From NCBI RefSeq assembly GCF_001431485.1, contig NZ_LDJM01000045.1, positions 21,122-85,121 on the forward strand: a DNA stretch of 64,000 nucleotides, in the 5' to 3' direction. Positions 17,748 through 29,181 of the stretch are shown here, piece by piece. This DNA is from Stenotrophomonas ginsengisoli. Its GTDB lineage: Bacteria > Pseudomonadota > Gammaproteobacteria > Xanthomonadales > Xanthomonadaceae. Below the pieces are notes generated by a model. It was given only the letters and a program-made list of their open reading frames with translations. It searched no databases and was not told the DNA's origin. Positions within the stretch are counted from its first letter, which is position 1. Each line of letters opens with the position of its first letter. The position numbers were made by a program, and so were the translations under genes.

Positions 17748-19280
17748 ATGTCGTTTGAACTGCTCAAGGCCCTCGGGCTGGACACCACCAATTCCGGCAC
17801 CTATCTGGGTAACGGGCAATGGTCCCCGGCCACCGGCGCTGGCGTGATCAGCCCGCGCAACCCGACCACCGGGGAGGTGATTGCCGAGGTCCAGGCCACC
17901 ACCGAGGCTGACTACGAAACCATCGTGGCGCGTGCCCAGGAAGCCTTCAAGGTCTGGCGCACCACCCCGGCACCGCGCCGCGGCGAAGCCGTGCGCCTGT
18001 GTGGCGAGGCCCTGCGCAAGCACAAGGACGCCCTGGGTTCGCTGGTCGCGCTGGAAATGGGCAAGTCCAAGCCGGAAGGCGACGGTGAAGTGCAGGAGAT
18101 GATCGACATCGCCGACTTCGCCCTGGGCCAGAGCCGCATGCTGTACGGCTACACCATGCATTCGGAGCGTCCGGGCCACCGCATGTACGAGCAGTACCAG
18201 CCGCTGGGCCTGGTCGGCATCATCTCGGCCTTCAATTTCCCGGTGGCCGTGTGGGCCTGGAACAGCTTCCTGGCCGCGATCTGCGGTGACATCTGCATCT
18301 GGAAGCCGTCCAACAAGACCCCGCTGACCGCCATTGCTTCGATGAAGATCTGCAACGAAGCCCTGCGCGAAGCCGGCTTCCCGGACATCTTCTTCCTGAT
18401 CAACGACGCCGGCACCGCCCTGTCGGAAAAGCTGGTGGCCGACAAGCGCGTGCCGCTGATTTCCTTCACTGGTTCCACCCAGGTCGGCCGCACCGTCAAC
18501 CAGGTCGTGGCCAAGCGCCTGGGCCGCTGCCTGCTGGAGCTGGGCGGCAACAACGCCATCATCCTGGATGAAACCGCCGACCTGAAGCTGGCCGTGCCGG
18601 GCATCGTGTTCGGCGCCGTCGGCACTGCCGGCCAGCGCTGCACCACCACCCGCCGCCTGATCGTGCACGAATCGATCTACGACAACGTGCTGGCCACCCT
18701 GGTCAAGGCCTACAAGCAGGTCGAAGGCAAGATCGGCGACCCGCTGGATGCGGCCAACCTGATGGGCCCGCTCAACAGCCCGGAAGCGGTGCAGCAGTTC
18801 CTGGCCTCGATCGAGAAGGCCAAGGCGTCCGGCGGCACCGTGGAAACCGGTGGCACCGCCATCGACCGCCCGGGCAACTTCGTCCTGCCGGCCATCGTCA
18901 CCGGCCTGAAGAACAGCGATGAAGTGGTCCAGCACGAAACCTTCGCCCCGATCCTGTACGTGATGAAGTACAGCAGCCTGGACGAAGCCATCGACATGCA
19001 GAACGGCGTGCCGCAGGGCCTGTCCTCGTCGATCTTCACCACCAACCTGAAGGCCGCCGAGAAGTTCCTGTCCGCTGCCGGCAGCGACTGCGGCATTGCC
19101 AACGTCAACATCGGCACCTCCGGCGCCGAGATCGGTGGCGCCTTCGGTGGCGAGAAGGAAACCGGCGGTGGCCGTGAGTCCGGCTCGGATGCATGGAAGG
19201 TCTACATGCGCCGCCAGACCAACACCATCAACTACTCCGATTCGCTGCCGCTGGCCCAGGGCATCAAGTTCGACCTGTAA
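17748..19280 (+). CDS. amaB: ALDH7-type aldehyde dehydrogenase (likely aminoadipate-semialdehyde / piperideine-6-carboxylate dehydrogenase)
   Basis: This 510-residue NAD-dependent aldehyde dehydrogenase has the general base region [11 protein letters not shown], the catalytic Cys in [12 protein letters not shown], and the ALDH7 (antiquitin) hallmark region [24 protein letters not shown]7 bacterial members oxidise alpha-aminoadipate semialdehyde, the ring-opened form of piperideine-6-carboxylate, in lysine catabolism. No other lysine catabolism gene is nearby, so the substrate rests on family resemblance. It is a single-gene unit with its own terminator. Codon usage is strongly biased to GC-rich codons, which suggests good expression. 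Confidence 0.85.
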   Translation: MSFELLKALGLDTTNSGTYLGNGQWSPATGAGVISPRNPTTGEVIAEVQATTEADYETIVARAQEAFKVWRTTPAPRRGEAVRLCGEALRKHKDALGSLVALEMGKSKPEGDGEVQEMIDIADFALGQSRMLYGYTMHSERPGHRMYEQYQPLGLVGIISAFNFPVAVWAWNSFLAAICGDICIWKPSNKTPLTAIASMKICNEALREAGFPDIFFLINDAGTALSEKLVADKRVPLISFTGSTQVGRTVNQVVAKRLGRCLLELGGNNAIILDETADLKLAVPGIVFGAVGTAGQRCTTTRRLIVHESIYDNVLATLVKAYKQVEGKIGDPLDAANLMGPLNSPEAVQQFLASIEKAKASGGTVETGGTAIDRPGNFVLPAIVTGLKNSDEVVQHETFAPILYVMKYSSLDEAIDMQNGVPQGLSSSIFTTNLKAAEKFLSAAGSDCGIANVNIGTSGAEIGGAFGGEKETGGGRESGSDAWKVYMRRQTNTINYSDSLPLAQGIKFDL

Positions 19281-19288
19281 GCCCTACC

Positions 19289-19315
19289 GCTCCCGCACCC
19301 CGGTGCGGGAGCTTT
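19289..19315 (+). terminator. Terminator after the aldehyde dehydrogenase gene
   Basis: GCTCCCGCAC and GTGCGGGAGC form a 10-bp stem with a CCCG loop, followed by a short TTT run. Confidence 0.75.
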
Positions 19316-19335
19316 ATGCCAGGAGCGTCTGCGCA

Positions 19336-19677
19336 ATGACCGAAGTGCCCTCCACCCCGTCCGGCTCCTCCAACGCCCCGCCGCCGGCCCCCGTGGTCAA
19401 CACCCCTGCCGTCAGCACCACCAATGGCTATGCCGTGGTCGCACTGACCCTGGGCATCCTGGGCTGGACCCTGATCCCGTTCCTGGGCAGCATCGGCGCC
19501 ATCATCTTTGGCCATATCGCCCGCGGCCAGATCCGCCGCCAACCGCAGGACGGTGATGGCCTGGCCCTGGCCGGGCTGATCCTGGGCTGGATCTCGGTCG
19601 GCCTGTGGCTGATCGGCGTGATCTGCTTCATCCTCTTTTTCGGCGGTCTGGCAGCACTGGCTGCCATGAACGCCTGA
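19336..19677 (+). CDS. Small DUF4190-type membrane protein
   Basis: The protein has 113 residues: a Pro/Ser-rich N-terminal tail of about 30 residues, then two long hydrophobic segments (YAVVALTLGILGWTLIPFLG and LALAGLILGWISVGLWLIGV). Between them lies the conserved loop IFGHIARGQIRRQPQDGDG, the pattern of DUF4190 proteins (GHIA, then G-L-A-G). AGGAG eight to nine bases ahead supports the ATG. It is 14 bp upstream of pyrD and may be co-transcribed. No function is known for this family. Confidence 0.75.
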   Translation: MTEVPSTPSGSSNAPPPAPVVNTPAVSTTNGYAVVALTLGILGWTLIPFLGSIGAIIFGHIARGQIRRQPQDGDGLALAGLILGWISVGLWLIGVICFILFFGGLAALAAMNA

Positions 19678-19691
19678 ACCGGTAGTACCGC

Positions 19692-20744
19692 ATGTATTCG
19701 CTCCTTCGCCCCGCCCTGTTCTGCCTTGATGCCGAAAAGGCCCACCATGCCGGCCTGCGCAGCCTGGAATTTGCCCACCGCAGTGGCCTGATCGGCCTGG
19801 CGGCAAGCAAGCCGGCGCCGCTGGTGACGTCGGCCTTCGGCCTGAGCTTCCCCAACCCGGTCGGCCTGGCCGCTGGCCTGGACAAGAACGGCGAACACAT
19901 CGATGCCCTGTTCGCACTGGGTTTTGGCTATGTGGAGATCGGCACGGTGACCCCGCGCCCGCAGGCCGGCAACCCGGCCCCGCGTCTGTTCCGGGTGCCC
20001 GAGCACATGGGTGTGATCAACCGCATGGGCTTCAACAATGCCGGCGTCGATGCACTGGTGGCCAATGTGCGCCGCGCCAAACGCAATGCCGGCATCCTGG
20101 GCATCAACATCGGCAAGAACAAGGACACCCCCAACGAGTCGGCCCATACCGACTATCTGGCGTGTCTGGAAAAGGTCTACGAACTGGCCGACTACATCAC
20201 CGTCAACATTTCCTCGCCCAATACCGCCGGCCTGCGCGAGCTGCAGGAAGAACAGGCCCTGCGCGACCTTGTCAGCCGCCTGCGCGACGGCCAGGAAAAC
20301 CTCGCTGCCCGCCTGGGCAAGCGCGTGCCGATGCTGGTCAAGGTGGCGCCGGATTTGAGTGACGCCGATGCCGATGCCGCCGCACGCGTGCTTGGCGAGC
20401 TGCAGGTGGACGGCGTGATCGCCACCAACACCACCATTTCGCGCAGCGGCATCGAAGGCCATGCCCTGGCCAACGAGGCCGGCGGCCTGTCCGGTGCCCC
20501 GGTGATGGCCCGCTCCACTGCGGTGCTGCGCCGCCTGCGCACCCGCCTGCCCGAGGCGATTCCGCTGATTGGCGTCGGCGGCATCTGCTCCGGTGCCGAT
20601 GCGGCAGCCAAGATGAGCGCCGGTGCCAGCATGGTCCAGCTGTACAGCGGCCTGGTCTACCGTGGCCCGGCCCTGATCGGCGAGTGCGTGGATGCGATCC
20701 GCCGCCGTCGCGAATCCCCTTCCAGCGGGGTCGCCCACCTGTGA
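19692..20744 (+). CDS. pyrD: Dihydroorotate dehydrogenase (quinone), class 2
   Basis: PyrD oxidises dihydroorotate to orotate in pyrimidine synthesis and passes electrons to quinone at the inner membrane. Class 2 features are the N-terminal membrane-associating helix ([18 protein letters not shown]), the substrate motif GFNNAG, the catalytic serine in [14 protein letters not shown], and the FMN phosphate site [14 protein letters not shown]. Its 350 residues fit the class. It overlaps murB by GTGA. Confidence 0.97.
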   Translation: MYSLLRPALFCLDAEKAHHAGLRSLEFAHRSGLIGLAASKPAPLVTSAFGLSFPNPVGLAAGLDKNGEHIDALFALGFGYVEIGTVTPRPQAGNPAPRLFRVPEHMGVINRMGFNNAGVDALVANVRRAKRNAGILGINIGKNKDTPNESAHTDYLACLEKVYELADYITVNISSPNTAGLRELQEEQALRDLVSRLRDGQENLAARLGKRVPMLVKVAPDLSDADADAAARVLGELQVDGVIATNTTISRSGIEGHALANEAGGLSGAPVMARSTAVLRRLRTRLPEAIPLIGVGGICSGADAAAKMSAGASMVQLYSGLVYRGPALIGECVDAIRRRRESPSSGVAHL

Positions 20745-21784
20745 GCACGCCCGGCTGGACCCTGCAGCACGATGTTCCCCTGAAGCCGCTGAACACCTTC
20801 GGCGTTGCCGCCACCGCCCCCACCCTGCTGCGCGTGCACGACAGTGCCACCCTGGGCCAGGCACTGGCATTACCGGAAGTAGCCGGGAAGGCGCTGCTGC
20901 CGATCGGCGGCGGCTCCAACCTGCTGCTGGTCGATGACCCGCAGGCGGTGGTACTGATGATCGACGATGCCAGCGTGGGCATCATCGAGCACCGTGCCGA
21001 CCATGCCATCGTGCGCGCCGGCGCCGGCCTGGTCTGGCATGCGCTGGTGATGTGGACCCTGGACCAGGGCCTGTCCGGGCTGGAAAACCTGGCCCTGATT
21101 CCCGGCACCGCCGGTGCCGCCCCGATCCAGAACATCGGTGCCTATGGCGCCCAGGCAGGCGACTTCATCCATGCGGTGGAAGCCTGGGACCGGCACAGCG
21201 GCCAGCTGCAGCGCCTGTCCCCGGAGCAGTGCCAGTTTGCCTACCGCGACAGCGTGTTCAAACAGCAGCCGGACCGCTGGATCATCACCGCCATCGAGCT
21301 GCGCCTGCCCTTGCTCAGTGAGTTGCGTACCGGCTATGCCGGCATCGAACAGGAAATGCAGGCCCAGGGCGTGACCCTGCCCGAGGCGCGCGACGTGGCC
21401 AACGCTGTGATCGCGATCCGCCAGCGCAAGTTGCCCGACCCGGCCGTGCTGGGCAATGCCGGCAGCTTCTTCAAGAACCCGATCGTGACCGCCGAGCAGG
21501 CCCTGGCCCTGCAGCAGGACTGGCCGCAGATGCCGCTGTACCCGGCTGCCAGCCCGGAGATGCGCAAGCTTTCTGCCGGCTGGTTGATCGAACAGGCCGG
21601 CTGGAAAGGCGCACGCCAGGGCGATGCCGGCGTCTCGGCCGAACATGCCCTGGTGCTGGTCAACCACGGCGCTGCCAGCGGGGCGCAATTGCTCGATCTG
21701 GCCCGCCAGATCGCCGCCGGGGTGCAGGCCCGCTTCGGCGTGGCAATCGAGCCGGAACCGCGCCTGATCGGGGCTGCGTGGTGA
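20741..21784 (+). CDS. murB: UDP-N-acetylenolpyruvoylglucosamine reductase
   Basis: MurB reduces UDP-GlcNAc-enolpyruvate to UDP-MurNAc in peptidoglycan precursor synthesis, using FAD and NADPH. Motifs are the FAD-binding [31 protein letters not shown], and the catalytic serine in [10 protein letters not shown]. At 347 residues it is a type I (E. coli-like) enzyme. The GTG start ([14 protein letters not shown]) overlaps pyrD. A longer frame starting inside pyrD is rejected. Confidence 0.96.
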   Translation: MSTPGWTLQHDVPLKPLNTFGVAATAPTLLRVHDSATLGQALALPEVAGKALLPIGGGSNLLLVDDPQAVVLMIDDASVGIIEHRADHAIVRAGAGLVWHALVMWTLDQGLSGLENLALIPGTAGAAPIQNIGAYGAQAGDFIHAVEAWDRHSGQLQRLSPEQCQFAYRDSVFKQQPDRWIITAIELRLPLLSELRTGYAGIEQEMQAQGVTLPEARDVANAVIAIRQRKLPDPAVLGNAGSFFKNPIVTAEQALALQQDWPQMPLYPAASPEMRKLSAGWLIEQAGWKGARQGDAGVSAEHALVLVNHGAASGAQLLDLARQIAAGVQARFGVAIEPEPRLIGAAW

Positions 21785-22686
21785 ACAAAAGCGCGCCCAT
21801 GCGTGCAGCCTGGCTGATGCTGGGCAGCACCCTGGCCTTCGGTTTGATGGCCGTGACCATCCGCCTGGCCACCGCGTACGTTCCCACCACCGAGGTGGCC
21901 TTCTTCCGCAATGCCTTCGGCCTGGTGGCCCTGCTGCCGATGCTCATCCATGCCGGCCCGCAGGTGTTCAAGACCCAGCAACTGCCGCGCTACGCCCTGC
22001 GCGCCGGCATCGGCCTGGTCTCGATGCTGTGCGGCTTCTGGGCCCTGGGCCACCTGCCCCTGTCCCAGGCGGTGGCCATCTCCTACTCCACCCCGGTGTT
22101 TGTCACCATCGCCGCGGCCTTGTGGCTGGGCGAAGTGGTGCGCGTACGCCGCTGGGCGGCGGTGATTGCCGGCTTTGCCGGGGTACTGCTGATCGTGCGT
22201 CCGGGCCACCAGGATTTCAGCCTCGGCCTGCTGGTGCCGGTGGCCGCGGCCATCCTCAGCGCATTGGTGGCCATCCAGATCAAGCAGCTCACCCGCATCG
22301 ATGCACCCGATACCGTGGTGTTGTACACCTACCTGTTCTGGGTGCCGCTGTCGCTGCTGCCGGCCCTGCTGCAGTGGGTCTGGCCGGCACCGGTTGCCTG
22401 GCTCTGGCTGGCCGCCACCGGCGTGCTCGGCACCGCCGGTCAGGTGCTGTGGACGCGCGCCCTGCGCCTGGGCGATGTCTCGGCCCTGACCCCGATCAGC
22501 TTCACCCAGTTGCCGCTGGTGGCAACCATGGGCTGGCTGTTGTTCGGTGAGAAAATCGATGCCTGGACCGTGGCCGGGGCAGCGGTGATCCTCGGCGCCA
22601 ATGCCTACATCGCCCACCGCGAAGCGGTGCTGGCACGCAAGGCAGCCAGCAGCCGCCCCAGTGCCGAGGCCAAACCGGCCGAATGA
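21781..22686 (+). CDS. EamA/DMT family transporter
   Basis: About 301 residues with ten hydrophobic segments in two EamA halves, for example AWLMLGSTLAFGLMAVTIRL, the conserved FFRNAFGLVALLPML, and a second half ending WTVAGAAVILGANAYIAH. The motif ISYSTPVFVTIAAALWLGE is typical of S-adenosylmethionine- or metabolite-exporting relatives, but the substrate cannot be assigned. The start overlaps the murB stop (GTGA), with an alternative GTG one codon earlier. The last residues are a charged cytoplasmic tail. Confidence 0.85.
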   Translation: MNKSAPMRAAWLMLGSTLAFGLMAVTIRLATAYVPTTEVAFFRNAFGLVALLPMLIHAGPQVFKTQQLPRYALRAGIGLVSMLCGFWALGHLPLSQAVAISYSTPVFVTIAAALWLGEVVRVRRWAAVIAGFAGVLLIVRPGHQDFSLGLLVPVAAAILSALVAIQIKQLTRIDAPDTVVLYTYLFWVPLSLLPALLQWVWPAPVAWLWLAATGVLGTAGQVLWTRALRLGDVSALTPISFTQLPLVATMGWLLFGEKIDAWTVAGAAVILGANAYIAHREAVLARKAASSRPSAEAKPAE

Positions 22687-22696
22687 CGCGGCCGGC

Positions 22697-24832
22697 TCAG
22701 TAGCCCACCACCTGCAGCTGGGGCGGGCCGTTGAGCTTGCCCAGGCACTGCGCCACGGCAGCGGCCGGCAATGCCGGTGCATACAGAAAGCCCTGGCCCA
22801 GGCGGCAACCGGCGGCCAGCAGCAACTCACGCTGGCGGATGTTCTCCACCCCTTCGGCCACCAGGTCGATCTGCAGGCTTGGCCCGAGCGTGGCCACGGC
22901 CTGGATGATGGCGCGGATCGACGGCTCGCACTCCATCCGGCTGATGAAGCTGCGGTCGATCTTCAGGCAATGGATCGGGTAGTCACGCAGGTGGGCCAAC
23001 GAGGAATGCCCGGTGCCGAAATCATCCAGGGCAATGCGCACCCCGGCGTCCTTGAGCTTGTGCAGCGCCCGCACCACGAACGCCGCACCACGATCAGCCA
23101 GCACCTGCTCGGTGATCTCCACCTCCAGCAGGGCTGGCGCTATGCCATGCAGGGCGGCACGCTCAAGCAGGCCTTCGGCAAAATCATCACGCAGGAATTC
23201 CACCGGTGAGGCGTTGATGGCCACCGGCAGCACCGGCAGCCCCTGCCGTTGCCAGCTGGCCATGTCGGCCAGCACCTTGTTGTGCATCTGCTCGGCCAGG
23301 CCCACGGCCAGTTCGTAATCGGCGAAAGCCTCATCCATCTGGCAGCTGATGGCCATCTGCCCGTCCTGCCGTTCCTGCCAGCGCAACAGCGCCTCGAAAC
23401 CGACCTGGCCACCGTCGCTCAGGCGCACCTTGGGCTGGTAATACGGCTGCACCCCGCCGTTGCGCACGATCTGCCGGGCCAGACGCAACTGCCCGGCCGC
23501 CTGTTCTGCCGCCTCGAGCAGGCGCAGGGAATACATCCGCACCCCGCCGCGGCCGTTGGCCTTGAGGTCGTTGAGCGCCGTGTCGGCGGCACGCAGCAGT
23601 TCATCGGCGCTGCCACCATCATGCGGATACAGCGCGCAGCCCACGCTCATGCCGCCATTGATCACCTTGCCGGCGTAATGGATCGGCTGGTAGGCCAGCA
23701 GACGCAGGCGCTCGGCCATCTGCGCCAGCGCCGGCGCATCGTCGATGTCGCTGACCAGGATCGCAAACTCGTCCCCACCCAGCCGGGTGACCATGCCCTG
23801 GCTGCCCACCGCCGCATCCAGACGCCGCCCCAGCACCCGCAACAGGTGGTCACCGGCCGGATGGCCCAGGGTGTCATTGGTGTGCTTGAAGTGGTCCAGG
23901 TCGATCATCATCAGGCCCAGCGGCCGCCCCCCGCCGCTGCGGCCGGTCAAGCGGCGCAGGCGGCGCATGAAGGCACTGCGGTTGAACAGGCCGGTCAGCG
24001 CATCGATCTCGCTGCTGCGCTGCAGGCGCAGTTCCGCCTCACGCTGGGCGGTGATGTTGCGCGAGACACACAGCACCCCGCTGACACGGCCATCGGGGCC
24101 GACCATCGGGGTAAGCAGGTTGTCCCAGTACTGGGCGGCCTGCCCGTCGACCACACTCTTGCCGGAAAAGCGCGCGTTGCGTCCGGCCAGGGCCCGTGCC
24201 AGAGCACGCCGGCCGCGGCCACGGATGTCGGCCGGTAACAGGTCCAGCCAGGGCATGCCGAAGGCCTGCTCGTCCGGCGATACCCCCAGGGCAAGGCAGC
24301 CGGAACGGTTCATGTGGCGCAGGCTGCCATCCACATTGACCACCTTGATGCAGTCCACCGAGGCATCGAGCATGGATTGGCGGACCTGCATCTGCGGCAG
24401 GCCATCACCCGCATCGGCCTGCGAGGCCAGCGGTACTGCCTGCAGCAACCAGCCCGAGGCCTGCTGCCCGCGCTGGTTCAATTGCAGATGCAACTGCCAG
24501 CGTTGGCCTGCTGCGCCTTCCACTTGCAGGGTTTCGGTCACCGATTGGCCGTGGCCGGACATCCGCGCCATCAAACCATGCAACGGCCTGCACCAGCTGC
24601 GCGGCAGGCTGCCCAGCACCCCGCGCAGGCCCGGCCTGGAAACAGGCCCGTAATGCTGCTGCCAGTGCCGGTTGGCAATGACCTGCAGCGTGCGTGCATC
24701 AAGCAGCAGGGCCGGCCACGGCCCGGCATCGAGCAGGGCCCGCGACGCACTTGTCTCAAGGTCTGCTGCGGCCAGCCACGCACTCCCCTGACGCCGGTCA
24801 GCGACCCGGCGCTCTACTGCACTGTGCTGCAT
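22697..24832 (-). CDS. PAS-GGDEF-EAL cyclic-di-GMP turnover protein
   Basis: The protein has 711 residues and no membrane segment. A poorly conserved N-terminal sensory region is followed by a PAS domain (about 150-265), a GGDEF domain with an intact RLGGDEFAIL near residue 355, and an EAL domain with FEALLRW near residue 480. The EAL metal and catalytic residues look intact (INASP, EITEQV, DDFGTGHSSL, LKIDRSFI, AEGVE). Both cyclase and phosphodiesterase activity are therefore possible. Which dominates cannot be read. It is a single gene convergent with the EamA gene. The initiation region includes an unusual MQHSAVERRVADRRQ. Confidence 0.92.
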   Translation of the reverse strand: MQHSAVERRVADRRQGSAWLAAADLETSASRALLDAGPWPALLLDARTLQVIANRHWQQHYGPVSRPGLRGVLGSLPRSWCRPLHGLMARMSGHGQSVTETLQVEGAAGQRWQLHLQLNQRGQQASGWLLQAVPLASQADAGDGLPQMQVRQSMLDASVDCIKVVNVDGSLRHMNRSGCLALGVSPDEQAFGMPWLDLLPADIRGRGRRALARALAGRNARFSGKSVVDGQAAQYWDNLLTPMVGPDGRVSGVLCVSRNITAQREAELRLQRSSEIDALTGLFNRSAFMRRLRRLTGRSGGGRPLGLMMIDLDHFKHTNDTLGHPAGDHLLRVLGRRLDAAVGSQGMVTRLGGDEFAILVSDIDDAPALAQMAERLRLLAYQPIHYAGKVINGGMSVGCALYPHDGGSADELLRAADTALNDLKANGRGGVRMYSLRLLEAAEQAAGQLRLARQIVRNGGVQPYYQPKVRLSDGGQVGFEALLRWQERQDGQMAISCQMDEAFADYELAVGLAEQMHNKVLADMASWQRQGLPVLPVAINASPVEFLRDDFAEGLLERAALHGIAPALLEVEITEQVLADRGAAFVVRALHKLKDAGVRIALDDFGTGHSSLAHLRDYPIHCLKIDRSFISRMECEPSIRAIIQAVATLGPSLQIDLVAEGVENIRQRELLLAAGCRLGQGFLYAPALPAAAVAQCLGKLNGPPQLQVVGY

Positions 24833-24970
24833 AACCTTGCCCCCGAAACATGACTTTCCCCGTCAAACGCCGCCATGTTGCCCGGCACCGCGCATAGCGC
24901 CGGTGAAGTCTCCCCGCTCAGGATGCTGAACATCATTGCCCTTATGGGCGGCATGCCCCTCCCACAGACA

Positions 24971-24995
24971 ACAAGGGCGCCAATGGCGCCCTTGT
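24971..24995 (-). terminator. Terminator after guaA
   Basis: ACAAGGGCGCC and GGCGCCCTTGT form a perfect 11-bp stem with a three-base loop, 32 bp after the guaA stop codon. Confidence 0.75.
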
Positions 24996-25027
24996 CATCA
25001 ATCATCCAAAGCGAAGCGGCTTGTCGC

Positions 25028-26593
25028 TCACTCCCACTCGATCGTTGCCGGCGGCTTGCCGGAGATGTCGTAGACCACGCGCGAGACGCCGCGTAGTTCG
25101 TTGATGATGCGGTTGGACACGGTGCCGAGGAAGTCATACGGCAGGTGCGACCAATGCGCGGTCATGAAGTCGATGGTCTCCACTGCACGCAGTGCGATCA
25201 CCCACTCATAGGCACGCGCGTCACCGACCACGCCGACCGACTTGACGGGGAGGAACACGGCGAAGGCTTGGCTGGTCCTGTCGTACAGGTCGGCCTTGCG
25301 CAGCTCGTCGATGAAGATCGCATCGGCCTTGGCCAGCAGCTCGGCGTACTCGCGCTTCACTTCACCCAGGATGCGCACCCCCAGGCCCGGGCCCGGGAAC
25401 GGGTGACGGTAGACCATGGCACGCGGCAAGCCGAGTTCGACGCCGAGGCGACGCACTTCGTCCTTGAACAGCTCGCGCAGCGGCTCGACCAGGCCCAGCT
25501 TCATGTCTTCGGGCAGGCCGCCGACATTGTGGTGGCTCTTGATCACGTGGGCCTTGCCGGTCTTGGAACCGGCCGACTCGATCACGTCCGGATAGATGGT
25601 GCCCTGGGCCAGCCACTTGGCATTGGACAGCTTGTTGGACTCTTCATCGAAGATCTCGATGAACAGGTTGCCGATGATCTTGCGCTTGGCTTCCGGATCG
25701 CTCACCCCTTCCAGGGCGGCAAAGTAACGGTCGGCAGCGTTGACACGGACGACCTTGACGCCCATGTTTTCGGCCATCATCGCCATCACCTGGTCGCCTT
25801 CCTGGTAACGCAGCAGACCGGTATCGACAAACACGCAGGTCAGCTGCTTGCCGATGGCCCGGTGCAACAGGGCAGCCACCACCGAGGAATCCACGCCACC
25901 GGACAGGCCGAGGATGACCTCGTCGCTGCCGACCTGCTCGCGCACGCGGGCAATCTGGTCATCGATGATGTTGGCTGCGGTCCACAGGGTGGCGCAGCCG
26001 CAGATGTCCACCGCGAAGCGGCGCAGCAGCGCGGTGCCCTGCTTGGTGTGGGTCACTTCCGGGTGGAACTGCACGCCGTACCAGCGCTTTTCCTCGTTGG
26101 CCATGGCGGCCACCGGAATACGGTCGGTATCGGCGGTGATGACAAAGCCCGGCGGAATGCTGGCCACGTGGTCACCGTGGCTCATCCACACGTCCAGCAG
26201 CGCGGCACCGTCATGGTCGCTCAGGCCGGCAAACAGGGCATCCGGGCTGACCACACGCACCTGCGCGTGGCCGAACTCACGCTGGTCGGCCGCTTCGGTG
26301 GAACCACCGAGCTGGGCGGCCATGGTCTGCATGCCGTAACAGATGCCCAGCACCGGCAGGCCGCTGTCGAACACTTCGGCCGGGGCCGTCGGGCAGCCCG
26401 CTTCGGTGGTCGATTCCGGGCCACCGGACAGGATGATGCCCTTGGCACCGAAGGCGGCGATATCGGCCGGGTTGTGGTCCCAGGCCCAGATTTCGCAGTA
26501 CACGCCGAACTCGCGCAGGCGGCGTGCGATCAGCTGGGTGTACTGGGCACCGAAATCGAGAATGAGGATCTTGTCGTTGTGGATGTTGGTCAT
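25028..26593 (-). CDS. guaA: GMP synthase (glutamine-hydrolysing)
   Basis: GuaA aminates XMP to GMP. The N-terminal class I amidotransferase has nucleophile motif GICYGMQTM and [10 protein letters not shown]. The ATP pyrophosphatase P-loop [10 protein letters not shown] comes at about residue 235, and the C-terminal dimerisation domain ends KPPATIEWE, the family signature. It is 521 residues. It follows guaB on the same strand, but a strong terminator sits in the 84-bp gap, so guaA may depend on readthrough or its own promoter. Confidence 0.97.
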   Translation of the reverse strand: MTNIHNDKILILDFGAQYTQLIARRLREFGVYCEIWAWDHNPADIAAFGAKGIILSGGPESTTEAGCPTAPAEVFDSGLPVLGICYGMQTMAAQLGGSTEAADQREFGHAQVRVVSPDALFAGLSDHDGAALLDVWMSHGDHVASIPPGFVITADTDRIPVAAMANEEKRWYGVQFHPEVTHTKQGTALLRRFAVDICGCATLWTAANIIDDQIARVREQVGSDEVILGLSGGVDSSVVAALLHRAIGKQLTCVFVDTGLLRYQEGDQVMAMMAENMGVKVVRVNAADRYFAALEGVSDPEAKRKIIGNLFIEIFDEESNKLSNAKWLAQGTIYPDVIESAGSKTGKAHVIKSHHNVGGLPEDMKLGLVEPLRELFKDEVRRLGVELGLPRAMVYRHPFPGPGLGVRILGEVKREYAELLAKADAIFIDELRKADLYDRTSQAFAVFLPVKSVGVVGDARAYEWVIALRAVETIDFMTAHWSHLPYDFLGTVSNRIINELRGVSRVVYDISGKPPATIEWE

Positions 26594-26629
26594 GACGGCA
26601 ATGGCCTGGGACTGCGATGGAATGGGGAT

Positions 26630-26661
26630 AAAAAAGAAGGGAAACGCAGGCGTTTCCCTTC
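26630..26661 (-). terminator. Rho-independent terminator between guaB and guaA
   Basis: GAAGGGAAACGC and GCGTTTCCCTTC form a perfect 12-bp stem, and on the minus strand it is followed directly by a run of six T. It ends guaB transcripts within the gua pair. Confidence 0.9.
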
Positions 26662-26677
26662 ATGGCTCGGCGATGGA

Positions 26678-28192
<1,515 letters not shown>

Positions 28193-28210
28193 TTAGGCAC
28201 TCCCCCCGAT

Positions 28211-28243
28211 AACTGCAGCCCCGCTGGGGGCCGGGCTGCAGTT
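28211..28243 (-). terminator. Terminator-like stem after folD
   Basis: AACTGCAGCCC and GGGCTGCAGTT form an 11-bp perfect stem around an 11-base loop, 18 bp past the folD stop. No strong T run follows. Confidence 0.6.
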
Positions 28244-28260
28244 TCAGCCGATGCGTCGGT

Positions 28261-29136
28261 TCAGCCAGCCGCCTCGGCGGCCTCGATGGTGTTCTGCATC
28301 AGGGTGGCCACGGTCATCGGGCCGACACCGCCGGGGACCGGGGTGATCCAGCTGGCACGCGCGGCGGCCGCCTCGAAGCCGACGTCGCCGACCAGGCGGC
28401 CATCGTCCAGGCGGTTGATGCCCACGTCGATCACCACTGCACCTGGCTTGACCCACTCGCCCGGGATCAGCGAGGGAATGCCGACGGCCACCACCAGGAT
28501 GTCGGCATTGCGCACGGCGCGCTCCAGCTCTTCCTTGGGGGTGAACTTGTGGCAGCTGGTCACGGTGCAGCCGGCAATCAGCAGCTCCAGGCCCATCGGC
28601 CGGCCGACGTGGTTGCTCACCCCCACGATGGTGGCATTGCGGCCACGCACCGGCTGGTCGGTATGGCCGAGCAGGGTGACGATGCCGCGCGGCGTGCACG
28701 GGCGCAGGCCGAACTCGCGCAGGGCCAGGTGGCCGACGTTCTGCGGGTGGAAACCATCGACATCCTTGCGCGGGTCGATGCGCTGGATAAGCCGGTTGGC
28801 ATCGGGGATGCCCGGCAGCGGCAGCTGGATCAGGATGCCGTGGATGGCCGGATCGGCATTGAGGCGGTCGATCAGGCTGGCCAGCTCGGCCTCGGTCGTG
28901 CCCTCGGGCAGATCGAAATCATGCGCCACGATCCCCACCTTCTCCGCCGCACGGCGCTTGTTGCGCACATACACCGACGAGGCAGGGTCGCCGCCGACCA
29001 GGATCACCGCCAGCCCCGGCTGCGTCTTGCCCTGGCCAAGGCGGGCATCGACCCGGGTCTTCAACTCATCAAGCAATTGTTCTGCAATGCGCTTGCCATC
29101 CAGGATGCGGGCAACATCAGGGGTCTCAACGGTCAT
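28261..29136 (-). CDS. folD: Methylenetetrahydrofolate dehydrogenase / cyclohydrolase
   Basis: FolD interconverts methylene-, methenyl- and formyl-tetrahydrofolate, feeding purine and formyl-Met synthesis. Motifs are [20 protein letters not shown] with the catalytic lysine region, [18 protein letters not shown], and the NADP-binding [11 protein letters not shown]. The C-terminus reads [16 protein letters not shown]. At 291 residues it is full length. Its neighbourhood with guaA/guaB suits purine supply, though it has separate transcript ends. Confidence 0.96.
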   Translation of the reverse strand: MTVETPDVARILDGKRIAEQLLDELKTRVDARLGQGKTQPGLAVILVGGDPASSVYVRNKRRAAEKVGIVAHDFDLPEGTTEAELASLIDRLNADPAIHGILIQLPLPGIPDANRLIQRIDPRKDVDGFHPQNVGHLALREFGLRPCTPRGIVTLLGHTDQPVRGRNATIVGVSNHVGRPMGLELLIAGCTVTSCHKFTPKEELERAVRNADILVVAVGIPSLIPGEWVKPGAVVIDVGINRLDDGRLVGDVGFEAAAARASWITPVPGGVGPMTVATLMQNTIEAAEAAG

Positions 29137-29181
29137 GGTTCATCGGCTGCGGGGGCGGATCGGATGGGTATTGTCCCCGAT

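Noticed and set aside
17667..18935. 422-codon antisense frame opposite the aldehyde dehydrogenase gene
   Set aside because: Composition effect of the strongly biased dehydrogenase codons; no recognisable motif.
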